DNA of 64,000 nt, from the NCBI GenBank assembly GCA_965230755.1, contig CBDDLT010000004.1, positions 124,001 to 188,000 of the forward strand, given 5' to 3'. Below the pieces are notes generated by a model. The model was not told where the DNA came from and searched no databases. It saw nothing but the letters and a program-made list of their open reading frames with translations. How positions within the stretch are numbered: position 1 is the first letter of the stretch; each line of letters opens with the position of its first letter. This DNA is from DATFJT01 sp965230755 (lineage in GTDB: Bacteria; Bacteroidota; Bacteroidia; Chitinophagales; Saprospiraceae). The position numbers were made by a program, and so were the translations under genes. Of this stretch, positions 18,352 through 26,364 are shown piece after piece.

Positions 18352-19731
18352 ATGGCTAAGTACGAGTTGAGAATGCCCAAAATGGGTGAAAGTATCATTG
18401 AAGCGACCATATTAAATTGGGTCAAGTCTGTTGGGGACAGCATAGAGCTTGATGATACCATAGTCGAAATTGCGACGGACAAGGTCGATTCGGAAGTTCC
18501 GAGTCCTGTTAGCGGCACTTTGTTGGAAATAAAATTTAATGTGGACGACGTTGTTCCTGTAGGTGAGATAATTGCCATCATCGGAACTGAAGGAGAAGAA
18601 TCCAGCGATCCAACACCTCAACCCGAGAAAGAGTCAAGTACTCCTCAACCAGCTCCTCAGCCCGTCGTTGTAGAAAGCAAACCCTTGGCTGCACCGACGA
18701 CCGCAGTTACTCATTCTGCAACAGTCAGCTTGGAAAACTCGGATATTCCATCCAATGCGTCCGGAAGATTTTATTCGCCTCTTGTGAGAAGTATCGCACA
18801 AAATGAAGGTATTGGTTTGCAGGAATTGGAACAAATTAATGGATCAGGCAAGAATCAGAGGGTGACCAAAAGCGATATTTTGGATTATATTTCTCAAAGA
18901 GGAAGTGCACCAGCTCCTTCAAGTCCGGCAGTGAATACATCTGTCTCCAATAAAGTTGCGGTTGAGTCTAATCAAAATGGAGCGGCATCCGGTCCGGCCA
19001 AATCAAGTCATAGCCATGGTGATAATGTAGAGATCGTCGAGATGGATCGAATGAGGAAGATGATTGCCAAGCATATGGTAGATTCTGTGCAGACCAGTCC
19101 TCATGTTACTTCTTTCGTCGAAGCCGATGTTACTCACATAGTGGAGTGGAGAAATCGAATCAAAAATGACTTCTTGAAAAAGTACGGTGAGAAAATCACT
19201 TTTACTCCAATATTTATTGAAGCCATTGTCAACGCCATCAGAGATTTTCCCGACATCAATATTTCTGTTGACGGTACAAATATCGTTTACAAGAAAGATA
19301 TAAATGTTGGAATGGCTGCTGCTCTTCCTTCAGGCAATCTAATCGTACCAGTCATCCACAATGCGGATCATCTGAACCTGCTTGGTTTGACCAAAAAGGT
19401 GAATGACCTGGCCAATAGAGCTCGTCAAAACAAACTCAAACCTGAGGAAATCCAAGGTGGAACATATACTGTGACCAATGTCGGAACATTCGGCAATGTT
19501 TTAGGGACTCCTATCATCAATCAACCTCAAGTGGCTATTATGGCGACAGGGGCCATTCGAAAGAAGCCTGCGGTATTGGAGACCGAGGAAGGAGATGTCA
19601 TTGCAATCCGTCACATGATGTTCTTATCTCACTCTTATGATCACAGAGTCGTGGATGGATACCTCGGTGGTTCTTTTGTAAGAAGGGTAGCTGATTATTT
19701 AGAACAATTCGATGTGAAAAGGGAGATATAG
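18352..19731 (+). CDS. 2-oxoacid dehydrogenase complex E2 (dihydrolipoamide acyltransferase)
   Basis: This 459-residue protein has an N-terminal lipoyl domain with the lipoylated lysine in EIATDKVDSEVP (Lys44). A Pro/Ala/Ser/Gln-rich linker follows, then the E3/E1-binding domain (SPLVRSIAQNEGI, about 140-180), a second linker, and the acyltransferase domain (about 225-459) with the active-site HSYDHRVVDG. The DKVDSEV lipoyl context is typical of branched-chain 2-oxoacid E2 proteins, but pyruvate-type use is possible. No E1 or E3 gene adjoins it, so its partners are elsewhere. Confidence 0.93.
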   Translation: MAKYELRMPKMGESIIEATILNWVKSVGDSIELDDTIVEIATDKVDSEVPSPVSGTLLEIKFNVDDVVPVGEIIAIIGTEGEESSDPTPQPEKESSTPQPAPQPVVVESKPLAAPTTAVTHSATVSLENSDIPSNASGRFYSPLVRSIAQNEGIGLQELEQINGSGKNQRVTKSDILDYISQRGSAPAPSSPAVNTSVSNKVAVESNQNGAASGPAKSSHSHGDNVEIVEMDRMRKMIAKHMVDSVQTSPHVTSFVEADVTHIVEWRNRIKNDFLKKYGEKITFTPIFIEAIVNAIRDFPDINISVDGTNIVYKKDINVGMAAALPSGNLIVPVIHNADHLNLLGLTKKVNDLANRARQNKLKPEEIQGGTYTVTNVGTFGNVLGTPIINQPQVAIMATGAIRKKPAVLETEEGDVIAIRHMMFLSHSYDHRVVDGYLGGSFVRRVADYLEQFDVKREI

Positions 19732-19887
19732 ATCGGATAAAGCCTTTTTTGTAGTCTTAATAAGTTGGATTTTTTTGTTGATGATCCCTTGAAAACACTC
19801 TTTCAGGGAACTTATATTTCATTTATTTTGTTTGGACACTCAGACTATGAGTGAAAATTTAGGAGGCGAACTTAATTCACTTCCTCA

Positions 19888-19949
19888 GTTGTGCTGTCTT
19901 TTTATTATGAAATCTCATCAATATGATTTTCAGACGGCACAGCTTTTTA
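19888..19949 (+). terminator. Long-stem intrinsic terminator after the E2 gene
   Basis: GTTGTGCTGTCT (19888-19899) pairs with AGACGGCACAGC (19932-19943), giving 12 bp with two G-T pairs. A 32-nt loop can partly fold on itself, and TTTTTAA follows. It lies about 155 bp after the E2 stop codon. Confidence 0.75.
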
Positions 19950-20045
19950 ATTGAAAATTAATAATGAAGAATTAATAATTTTCTCTTCTCTTGGATACCG
20001 GATCTCCAGACAAGACTCGCGAAAACCGAACTAAGGACGAGACAC

Positions 20046-20084
20046 CACCGATCACTAATCACTAATAACTGATCACCGATAACC
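20046..20084. repeat. Intergenic repeat, copy A (ATCACTAATAACTGAT family)
   Basis: This short run of related units contains AATCACTAATAACTGAT (20057-20073), which occurs identically at 47114-47130, and CACCGATCAC, which occurs again at 47103-47112. Both copies sit just beyond the 3' end of a minus-strand gene. The unit is low in complexity and partly self-overlapping. Confidence 0.7.
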
Positions 20085-20090
20085 ACAAGC

Positions 20091-22037
20091 CTATTTTTCC
20101 TCTTCTTTTTTGGTGGACTTCAGATCCAGTCTGTGCATTAAGCGATCTGTGATTCGAAGAAATTCTACTTCGGTTATAATACCAATGAGCTCACGATTTT
20201 TATCAATAACAGGCAGGCAACCTATTTTATGCTTCTTCATCAGGCTCATTGCCTTTAGAATTCCGTCATTAGGAGACACCGTAATCGGATCTTTTTTCAT
20301 GACATCAGAGACCACCATGTTATCTACATTCTGCTGTTCGTCTGTGAAATACCTCATCAGGGTACGCAGTGTTACCAGACCTTCCAGCTTTCCGTCTTTG
20401 CTCTCCACCGGAGTATAGCGTATATTTCTCCAGTTCATCGTTTTCGCTACCAACTTAATTGGATCGTCTTTTTCAACACTGGTGACATCGGTAAACATAA
20501 ATTCCGATACCACTAGTTTGTTGGGATGATAGTCCTTAAGATCACTTAGATCTGGGATTTTCCATTCATGCATGGGTCGTTTATTCTTTTGATTATCCAA
20601 AATCGCTGCTGTTAGAACTGAAAGGGCCTCGTCGTTATCCGTTTCCTTTTTCAGTTTCGTATATGCTTTAATCAACCAATTCGCTCCGTTGTGTCTTTTC
20701 TCCGCTCTCTTTTCAATAATTCCAAGCAATCGATCGATGTCTTTTTTCTTGACCTTTCTGGACTGAAGACCCTCCCTGGCTATGGGCAATAGTTCTTCTA
20801 AAATTAATGTACATGGATCGATCTTTTTATCTCCAAACCAGTTGAATTTCGCATCAATACCGTATTTGGCCGCCTTATTAAAATTCTCGAATACTTCGTC
20901 GAATGCGATCTCTTTTCTTATGTCTTTATACCTCAATGCCATCCCTTCCATAGCCCCGAGCCAAAATGCAGCATTGGCAATTTCGTCTTGAACGGTAGGA
21001 CCTGCCGGCAATACCCTATTTTCAATCCTCAAATGTGGTTGACCATTATCACTGATTCCGTAACAAGGTCTATTCCACCGGTATACCGTAGAATTGTGCA
21101 CCTGAAGTGCCTTGAGTTTTGGTGTTTTCTTCTTGCCTATTAGCTCTGAAGAGTTCTCCTTAATCTCTGCAGCCAATATAGCTCTGTACCGCATAATATC
21201 ATCCTGGATGATCTCCAGTATAGACTCGTGAATCCAGTCTTTACCGAAGTGAACGCGCTGACTCCTTTCTCTCAAATGGTCGCTGGTCGATCGGGTATCC
21301 AAGGCCTGCTGGAACAAACCTATTCTAGATTCGTGCCATAATCTCTTTCCAAATACCAATGGTGAATTTGCCGCAATAGCCATCACGGGACCTGCTAGTG
21401 CCTGAGCAATATTATAATATTTGACAAAGTTGTCAGGACTCACCTGCAGATGTACTTGAAAACTGGTATTACAAGCCTCTATCAATGGCGAATCATGATG
21501 GATCAATATCTCATCAATACCTTCCATTCGCAACTCGAAATCCCGATTGTTCAGCAATTCCTGAAATGCATTCATCAAGTTTTTATATCGAATCATTGGG
21601 GTGAGATTATGCATCCCCAGATCGAATTTTCTAAGTGTAGGCAATATTCCTGTAAGTAGAATTTCGGCCTGCATAGGAGCAATGGCCTCGTTGATCGCAT
21701 TCAGTCTGGTTCTTATCTCCTCTTCGAGTAGACTAAAACAATCATTCTCAAAAACCCTTGGAGTACAATTAATCTCCAAGTTAAACCGCGCCAACTCAGT
21801 CTCTAACCATGGGCTATTCGGCATCGCCTCTATTGCCTGCATGCCAATAGGAGCTGCTTTATGTGTTTCACTATTGACCAAACACATCTCTTGCTCAGCG
21901 CCTATTCTAACTACGTCCTTCTCAAACCAATCCTCCTTCAACATATATTGCAAAGAATCGACATCTCTCAGTAAGTGATTGAGAAATTCATTTTTTTGTT
22001 CTCCTGTCGAAAGAGCAGAAACTTTTTGTTCTCCCAT
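20091..22037 (-). CDS. Glutamate-cysteine ligase (GCS2)-like protein fused to a CBS domain pair
   Basis: This 648-residue cytoplasmic protein has two parts. About residues 35-500 match the GCS2 carboxylate-amine ligase fold, with GAEQEMCLVNSETHKAAPIG, ETELARFNLEINCTPRVF, FQVHLQVSP and RIENRVLPAGPT. This family includes YbdK-like ligases that join glutamate to cysteine or other amines using ATP. About residues 520-640 are two CBS domains (FMFTDVTSVEKDDPIKLV and VMKKDPITVSPNDGILKAM), which normally bind adenine nucleotides. The fusion suggests an activity gated by energy state. The substrate is uncertain because YbdK-like activity is weak and variable. Confidence 0.88.
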   Translation of the reverse strand: MGEQKVSALSTGEQKNEFLNHLLRDVDSLQYMLKEDWFEKDVVRIGAEQEMCLVNSETHKAAPIGMQAIEAMPNSPWLETELARFNLEINCTPRVFENDCFSLLEEEIRTRLNAINEAIAPMQAEILLTGILPTLRKFDLGMHNLTPMIRYKNLMNAFQELLNNRDFELRMEGIDEILIHHDSPLIEACNTSFQVHLQVSPDNFVKYYNIAQALAGPVMAIAANSPLVFGKRLWHESRIGLFQQALDTRSTSDHLRERSQRVHFGKDWIHESILEIIQDDIMRYRAILAAEIKENSSELIGKKKTPKLKALQVHNSTVYRWNRPCYGISDNGQPHLRIENRVLPAGPTVQDEIANAAFWLGAMEGMALRYKDIRKEIAFDEVFENFNKAAKYGIDAKFNWFGDKKIDPCTLILEELLPIAREGLQSRKVKKKDIDRLLGIIEKRAEKRHNGANWLIKAYTKLKKETDNDEALSVLTAAILDNQKNKRPMHEWKIPDLSDLKDYHPNKLVVSEFMFTDVTSVEKDDPIKLVAKTMNWRNIRYTPVESKDGKLEGLVTLRTLMRYFTDEQQNVDNMVVSDVMKKDPITVSPNDGILKAMSLMKKHKIGCLPVIDKNRELIGIITEVEFLRITDRLMHRLDLKSTKKEEEK

Positions 22038-22102
22038 AATATATTGTTAAGGATTAAAAATCGTTCTAAGATAAATTTAATATTTAAAATTTTAGAAAGT
22101 CG

Positions 22103-22621
22103 ATGAGAATAATACGATACTTTGTTGGTACTCTCGTGATATCCATGCTTCTTTTGTCATGTAAGAAAGATGAGATAGAATTTATTGATATCCTAAGCAT
22201 AGAAATTCCGATAGAAATTCCGGCAGGACTAGATCCTATTCAGACTCATTTCTTTCCGAACAACAATGTGCTAACACGTCTCGATGAGGTGCTGGCTGCC
22301 AACAATATAACAATTGATGATATAGAAGCCATCCAACCTAGGTTTGCCCAAATCATCTCCCTGAATCCCTCTCAAGAATTTGACTTCGTAAGACTATCAA
22401 CCATAGAAATAGGCAACAGCGACAGAGACTTCATTGAAGCGTTTTATATTGATCAAGTGCCGAATAACGAAGACGGAATCCTGGATTATATTCCTAATGA
22501 GGTCAATCTGAAAAGCAGGTTTGAAAATTCGAGAATCAATACGGAATTGCGCTTTCAAATAAAAAGGAGCAATACATCGACTTTCAGGGCCAATATTGAA
22601 ATGAGCTTTTTTATACAGTAG
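22103..22621 (+). CDS. Hypothetical lipoprotein
   Basis: This 172-residue protein has a clear lipoprotein signal (FVGTLVISMLLLSC, lipobox Cys at about 20) followed by an acidic start (KKDEIEF). The rest looks like a compact beta-rich domain with no recognised family. Sequences such as FDFVRLSTIEIGNSDRDF and a closing FRANIEMSFFIQ suggest beta strands. It is divergent from the GCS2-CBS gene by 65 bp and followed directly by a tandem 8-bp repeat array. Confidence 0.75.
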   Translation: MRIIRYFVGTLVISMLLLSCKKDEIEFIDILSIEIPIEIPAGLDPIQTHFFPNNNVLTRLDEVLAANNITIDDIEAIQPRFAQIISLNPSQEFDFVRLSTIEIGNSDRDFIEAFYIDQVPNNEDGILDYIPNEVNLKSRFENSRINTELRFQIKRSNTSTFRANIEMSFFIQ

Positions 22622-22625
22622 CTCG

Positions 22626-22697
22626 TTGGTGTTTTGGCGTATTGGCGTATTGGGGTTTTAGCGTTTTGGCGTGTTGGCACATTGGTGTGTTGGATGG
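22626..22697. repeat. Degenerate tandem repeat, nine 8-bp units (consensus TTGGCGTN)
   Basis: Starting four bases after the lipoprotein stop codon, nine consecutive octamers are in perfect 8-bp register: TTGGTGTT, TTGGCGTA twice, TTGGGGTT, TTAGCGTT, TTGGCGTG, TTGGCACA, TTGGTGTG and TTGGATGG. The first four positions are TTGG in eight units and TTAG in one. It is G/T-rich on the plus strand and not coding in any frame I would defend. Confidence 0.88.
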
Positions 22698-22942
22698 CAT
22701 CGTGGTTTCGGGAAATGGTACTAAAATAAATTATCTACACTGTGTTATTTAACAGAGACGAACCATCTCAGGCGACACCATTTGAGAGACAGGTCTTCGC
22801 TGTTGGCTTTGGTTTAGAATATTAGATTTTATGCTTCGGGTTTTGGGTGTCACTTTGTCGACATTTTTTTGGATTTCATAGAATATTTCAAAAATTCATG
22901 AATAAAAATCTGACCCAGAGAACTTTTTTAGGGATATTATGT

Positions 22943-22950
22943 TATATTTG
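22943..22950 (+). promoter_or_regulatory. Possible -7 promoter box of a small RNA
   Basis: TATATTTG matches TAnnTTTG exactly. A -33 TTG is not evident at the usual spacing. Together with the terminator 63 bp downstream it could define a transcript of roughly 90 nt. Confidence 0.35.
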
Positions 22951-23013
22951 TACAACGAGTTACCAATAATAAAATATAGTTTTTAAGATATAGGTGTGTT
23001 TGGGTTTTTAATG

Positions 23014-23041
23014 GGGCTGTTACCATCCTAGGTAATGGCCC
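23014..23041 (+). terminator. Intrinsic terminator hairpin
   Basis: GGGCTGTTACC (23014-23024) pairs with GGTAATGGCCC (23031-23041) over 11 bp with two G-T pairs and a 6-nt loop. TCTTCTTTTT follows, which runs into the stop codon of the convergent YdeI-like gene. No plus-strand ORF ends here. Confidence 0.75.
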
Positions 23042-23049
23042 TCTTCTTT

Positions 23050-23586
23050 TTAGCTCTTTTCCTCTCTGGCTCTTTTAAATTTTTCTAATAGCATCTTAAA
23101 GTCTAACTTCCCATTAAGCTCTTTCAAGTGTTCAGCCATCAAGATTGTTCTCTCCGCTCTAAGTGCATCGCTTTTTATTTTATCGATCATGTGTAAAAGA
23201 CTTCTCTGCTTTCCCATGGTCAATTGATGAAAGAGCCCTTTGAACTCTGAATCTTCTTCAAATAAAAAAGCAATGGTATCGGGAATTTCGATGCCATATT
23301 CATTGCCAGATTTCTTCAATATGCAAGTAACATCCTCGCCTTGATTTATGTCCAGTTTCTTCCTGCGAGTCTTGTTCAACATGATATAATGGATACCATT
23401 CTTTGTCAAAATGCCGGCATAGAATTCCATTCTACCATTCAGATTGCATAGGACTCGCTTGTCAGCACGCCAGAGTTTGACCTCCTCAACTACAGATTGA
23501 GGAACCTTCAAATGATATTGATAAAGTCCATCAGCAAACTTGTCCAAAGGACTAATAAAACTTATCTCCTTCTGATCTTTGCCCAT
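23050..23586 (-). CDS. YdeI/OmpD-associated family protein (DUF1905-like plus bacteriocin-protection-like domain)
   Basis: This 178-residue protein has an N-terminal DUF1905-type beta barrel (about 10-95), with YQYHLKVPQSVVEEV, VLCNLNGRMEFYAGIL and GIHYIMLNKTRRKKLDI. A C-terminal helical YdeI-like part follows (FHQLTMGKQRSLLHMIDKIK and ending LLEKFKRAREEK). Such proteins are small and cytoplasmic with no settled function. ATG 23586 lies 4 bp after the stop of the upstream T9SS gene. A TTG at 23598 would overlap it. Cotranscription with that gene is likely. Confidence 0.85.
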   Translation of the reverse strand: MGKDQKEISFISPLDKFADGLYQYHLKVPQSVVEEVKLWRADKRVLCNLNGRMEFYAGILTKNGIHYIMLNKTRRKKLDINQGEDVTCILKKSGNEYGIEIPDTIAFLFEEDSEFKGLFHQLTMGKQRSLLHMIDKIKSDALRAERTILMAEHLKELNGKLDFKMLLEKFKRAREEKS

Positions 23587-23590
23587 GATT

Positions 23591-26218
23591 CTATTCAATA
23601 ATTATTTTTTCAACTATTTTCCCGGATGAAGTGTAAAGCTCAACAAAGAATACACCTTTTGCATTCAAGCCATTGAGCACAATTCTTTTCTGATTCGAAT
23701 ATGATCTTTTGGCCCTCCATACTCTGCCATCACTTCTCAAAATCTGAAGGCCTTCAATACCTTCATCACTAATTACCGTGGCTTGATTGTAGGTAGGGTT
23801 AGGATAAATCAAGACCGAGCCCTCTTTGTGTGATTCGAACAAAGAAGTAGCCATGTCTATGGTAAACATTAATCTCCTGGCACATCCGTTCGCATCATAA
23901 ACTATGACTTCATAGTCCCCAGGAGCAAAAGCAGTTGTGTCTATAATTGCATCTCCCCAATCTATATCATAGGGTGCTGTTCCACCATTTACATCTACTA
24001 TCGCCACCCCGTCAGCTCCAGTAGAAGGAGTTGTAGTAATGACAACCGAAAGGGAATCCGGCTGATCCAAACTGTAATTGTATATTTCTTCTCTTCCTGT
24101 CGTAGAACTAATCGTCAACTCATAATCACCAGCCATGAGATCCATCCTGCTACTACCTGTCCCGGAATCGCTCCATTCAAAAGTTGGGCTTCCGTCTCCA
24201 CCACTCCAAAGTATTTCTATACCACCGTTAGAATCTCCATAACAAAGCGGTTTGGTAATCAAAACAGAATCAACTTTAGGCGAACTACTCATTACTTCGA
24301 TTGTCGTGCAATATGCATCTCCACGATTACACTTTTCCTCATAGGCATATAGACAAACTTCGTAAGATCCACCTTCTGCATATCTATGAACAGGATTCTC
24401 CTCACTACTAAAATTTTCATCACCAAATTCCCAGCTAAATCCTTCCGAAAAAGAATTACTTAAATTAATAAAACTCACCTCTTCCCAATTAGCACTATAA
24501 CTAAATGAGGATCTGGGCAACCCTGATTCATTTACCTCAATATGAATTTGCTTACCAATACTAGTGTTAAAATACGAGCCACTAGCCGACTGCTCAAGCT
24601 TGATCGCCTTGACGATGTACGTATATCCACTTTCTAATAAACATTGATCTTTGAACTCCGTATCATTGATATTTTGTGCTACTACCTGAAAACCTCCAGA
24701 GCCTCCACCCCTTCTATAAACTATGTAACCATAATCTGCATCCGGACTGGCAGTCCAACTAATTTTGGGCTGTTCGTCTTCTAAGACAGCTGTTACATTG
24801 GTGGGAGGTGCAACAGAATGAAGCCTCAAAGTAGGGTCTCCCAACAGCGCTACATGAACCGACCTTCCACTGAATCCGGTTGGATATAGATTATTGTATT
24901 GACTAATTGCTGTGCTGTAACCTATGTGTTTTCCCAAAGCCATGTGTATGATATGCCAGTTAGGTCTTCCCGCCCAACTATTCGTCAGTATTTTTCCAGA
25001 CCCCAATGCTGCTCGGAGGAAATTGTCAGAAATATCCCAATCACCAAAGTAAGAGCCAAAGTTCATGGCGAAGACCGTATTCAACTCGTGAGCGGCATAC
25101 AGATTGGCCGTTGTGCCAATTCCTCCCGCACTGCGATATGAACCTGGTCCACAGGCATAGGCACAAAGGTAATCCTCTGTTTTTAATACTTCATCATAAT
25201 TGCCATAGGCCACTTGATCAGGTCCAAACATTGGGGTGAAATTATTGAATCCGTTTTGACCAAATCCCTCCGCAAAGCTCAGGAAATTATTTTCGATAAC
25301 TGCTCTCATTGGCATATCGAAATTCTTATTCCTAAAATCATGATTTTTGTTCAGGTATTTCCTCGTCAACTCTATTTCATCTAATCCAAATGCGGGAAGA
25401 TCCGAAAGATCTATTCGACCCACTTCAAGTTCTATACTGCTCGGGAAAATACTTTGATCAAACTTCCCATCTCCGGGAATATTTTTATTTGCATCCCTAC
25501 TAGCCGTGACATTATTGACGGTATTATCGGTCCACACTCCATCCAAATCGCCATAATAACCATCGCAAGCCCATGCGCCCACATGATCGCCATGTCCATC
25601 AGGTGCAATATTTCCCGAGTATGGCACTGGTATATTACCTAGCAAAATAAGGGAATTGTGTGGACCCCCACGACCAGTAAACCAATTCTGTATTTCATTT
25701 TTGACATTCACTACTGCAGATGTTTTAGAAATATCTCTTGTGCCGACACTCCAACCGTCTCCTTCCAAATCTCTTATCCACCTATTTATTTCCATTGACA
25801 AAGGAACTCGTAAACTCTCTTCAATAAGGATCAATACATTACCTCTTGAATGAACAATAGGTATCTCAACACCTACATTGATAGAGCCTAAACCCACAGT
25901 ACTTCCATTGATACGCTTGTCCAATACGTACTCAGTAATTTCAGTCTTTGCAAAATCTGGAATAACAAAGCTGTCCTGAGTGCCTGGCAAAACAGCTTCG
26001 ATGATTAAATTATTCTCTCCGGGAGTCTCATTACTATAAATAATGTACTGATCAGCAGAGGGATCCAATGTCCACTTTAATATACCATGCCCGCTTGTTT
26101 CATCATAAGCGAAGAAGGCCGGAACAGATCTGTTCAAGTCACCACCAGTTTGTGACCATAGGGTTTCAACTGAAAAAAAAATTAAAGAGATGAGTAACAC
26201 CAATATTGAAAAGCGCAT
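23591..26218 (-). CDS. Secreted T9SS type A protein with gingipain (C25)-like core, FN3-like and PKD domains
   Basis: This 875-residue protein has a Sec signal peptide (about 1-22). About residues 120-465 resemble the peptidase C25 fold: LILLGNIPVPYSG, CDGYYGDLDG, VGRIDLSDLPA, YACGPGSYRS, DNFLRAALGSGKILTNSW and LLGDPTLRL. The His-Gly and Cys positions of active gingipains appear replaced (see findings). An FN3-like domain (about 470-560), a PKD domain (about 575-645, with WEFGDENFSSEENPVHRY), a SprB-like repeat (VDSVLITKPLCYGDSNGGIE) and a final type A sorting domain (LIYPNPTYNQATVIS) follow. It is expected to be exported by T9SS and attached to the surface or released. Active peptidase function is doubtful. 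Confidence 0.85.
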   Translation of the reverse strand: MRFSILVLLISLIFFSVETLWSQTGGDLNRSVPAFFAYDETSGHGILKWTLDPSADQYIIYSNETPGENNLIIEAVLPGTQDSFVIPDFAKTEITEYVLDKRINGSTVGLGSINVGVEIPIVHSRGNVLILIEESLRVPLSMEINRWIRDLEGDGWSVGTRDISKTSAVVNVKNEIQNWFTGRGGPHNSLILLGNIPVPYSGNIAPDGHGDHVGAWACDGYYGDLDGVWTDNTVNNVTASRDANKNIPGDGKFDQSIFPSSIELEVGRIDLSDLPAFGLDEIELTRKYLNKNHDFRNKNFDMPMRAVIENNFLSFAEGFGQNGFNNFTPMFGPDQVAYGNYDEVLKTEDYLCAYACGPGSYRSAGGIGTTANLYAAHELNTVFAMNFGSYFGDWDISDNFLRAALGSGKILTNSWAGRPNWHIIHMALGKHIGYSTAISQYNNLYPTGFSGRSVHVALLGDPTLRLHSVAPPTNVTAVLEDEQPKISWTASPDADYGYIVYRRGGGSGGFQVVAQNINDTEFKDQCLLESGYTYIVKAIKLEQSASGSYFNTSIGKQIHIEVNESGLPRSSFSYSANWEEVSFINLSNSFSEGFSWEFGDENFSSEENPVHRYAEGGSYEVCLYAYEEKCNRGDAYCTTIEVMSSSPKVDSVLITKPLCYGDSNGGIEILWSGGDGSPTFEWSDSGTGSSRMDLMAGDYELTISSTTGREEIYNYSLDQPDSLSVVITTTPSTGADGVAIVDVNGGTAPYDIDWGDAIIDTTAFAPGDYEVIVYDANGCARRLMFTIDMATSLFESHKEGSVLIYPNPTYNQATVISDEGIEGLQILRSDGRVWRAKRSYSNQKRIVLNGLNAKGVFFVELYTSSGKIVEKIIIE

Positions 26219-26364
26219 ATCAATTAAATTAAACCTTGAAATATTGTATACTCTACAAGTTAATTAAAATGACCAAAAAAATGTCGATTTCAAAAAATTA
26301 GACCTCCAAACAATATTCGAAAGACCTCATGGTGTTTAATAATCCTAGTAAAACATTTAATAGC

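Larger units (their letters stand above)
19732..20090. other. Intergenic region with terminator and repeat-like sequence
   Basis: About 360 bp between convergent genes. It contains a hairpin at about 19786-19809 (CCCTTGAAA with TTTCAGGG), the long terminator at 19888-19949, an AT-rich near-repetitive stretch of AATTAATAAT units (about 19953-19981), and the shared intergenic repeat at 20046-20084. No ORF is credible here. Confidence 0.7.
22622..23049. other. Intergenic region with tandem repeat and a possible small RNA
   Basis: About 430 bp without a credible ORF. It contains the 8-bp tandem repeat array (22626-22697), an unassigned stretch (about 22700-22940), a TATATTTG box at 22943-22950 and a hairpin terminator at 23014-23041. 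Confidence 0.7.
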
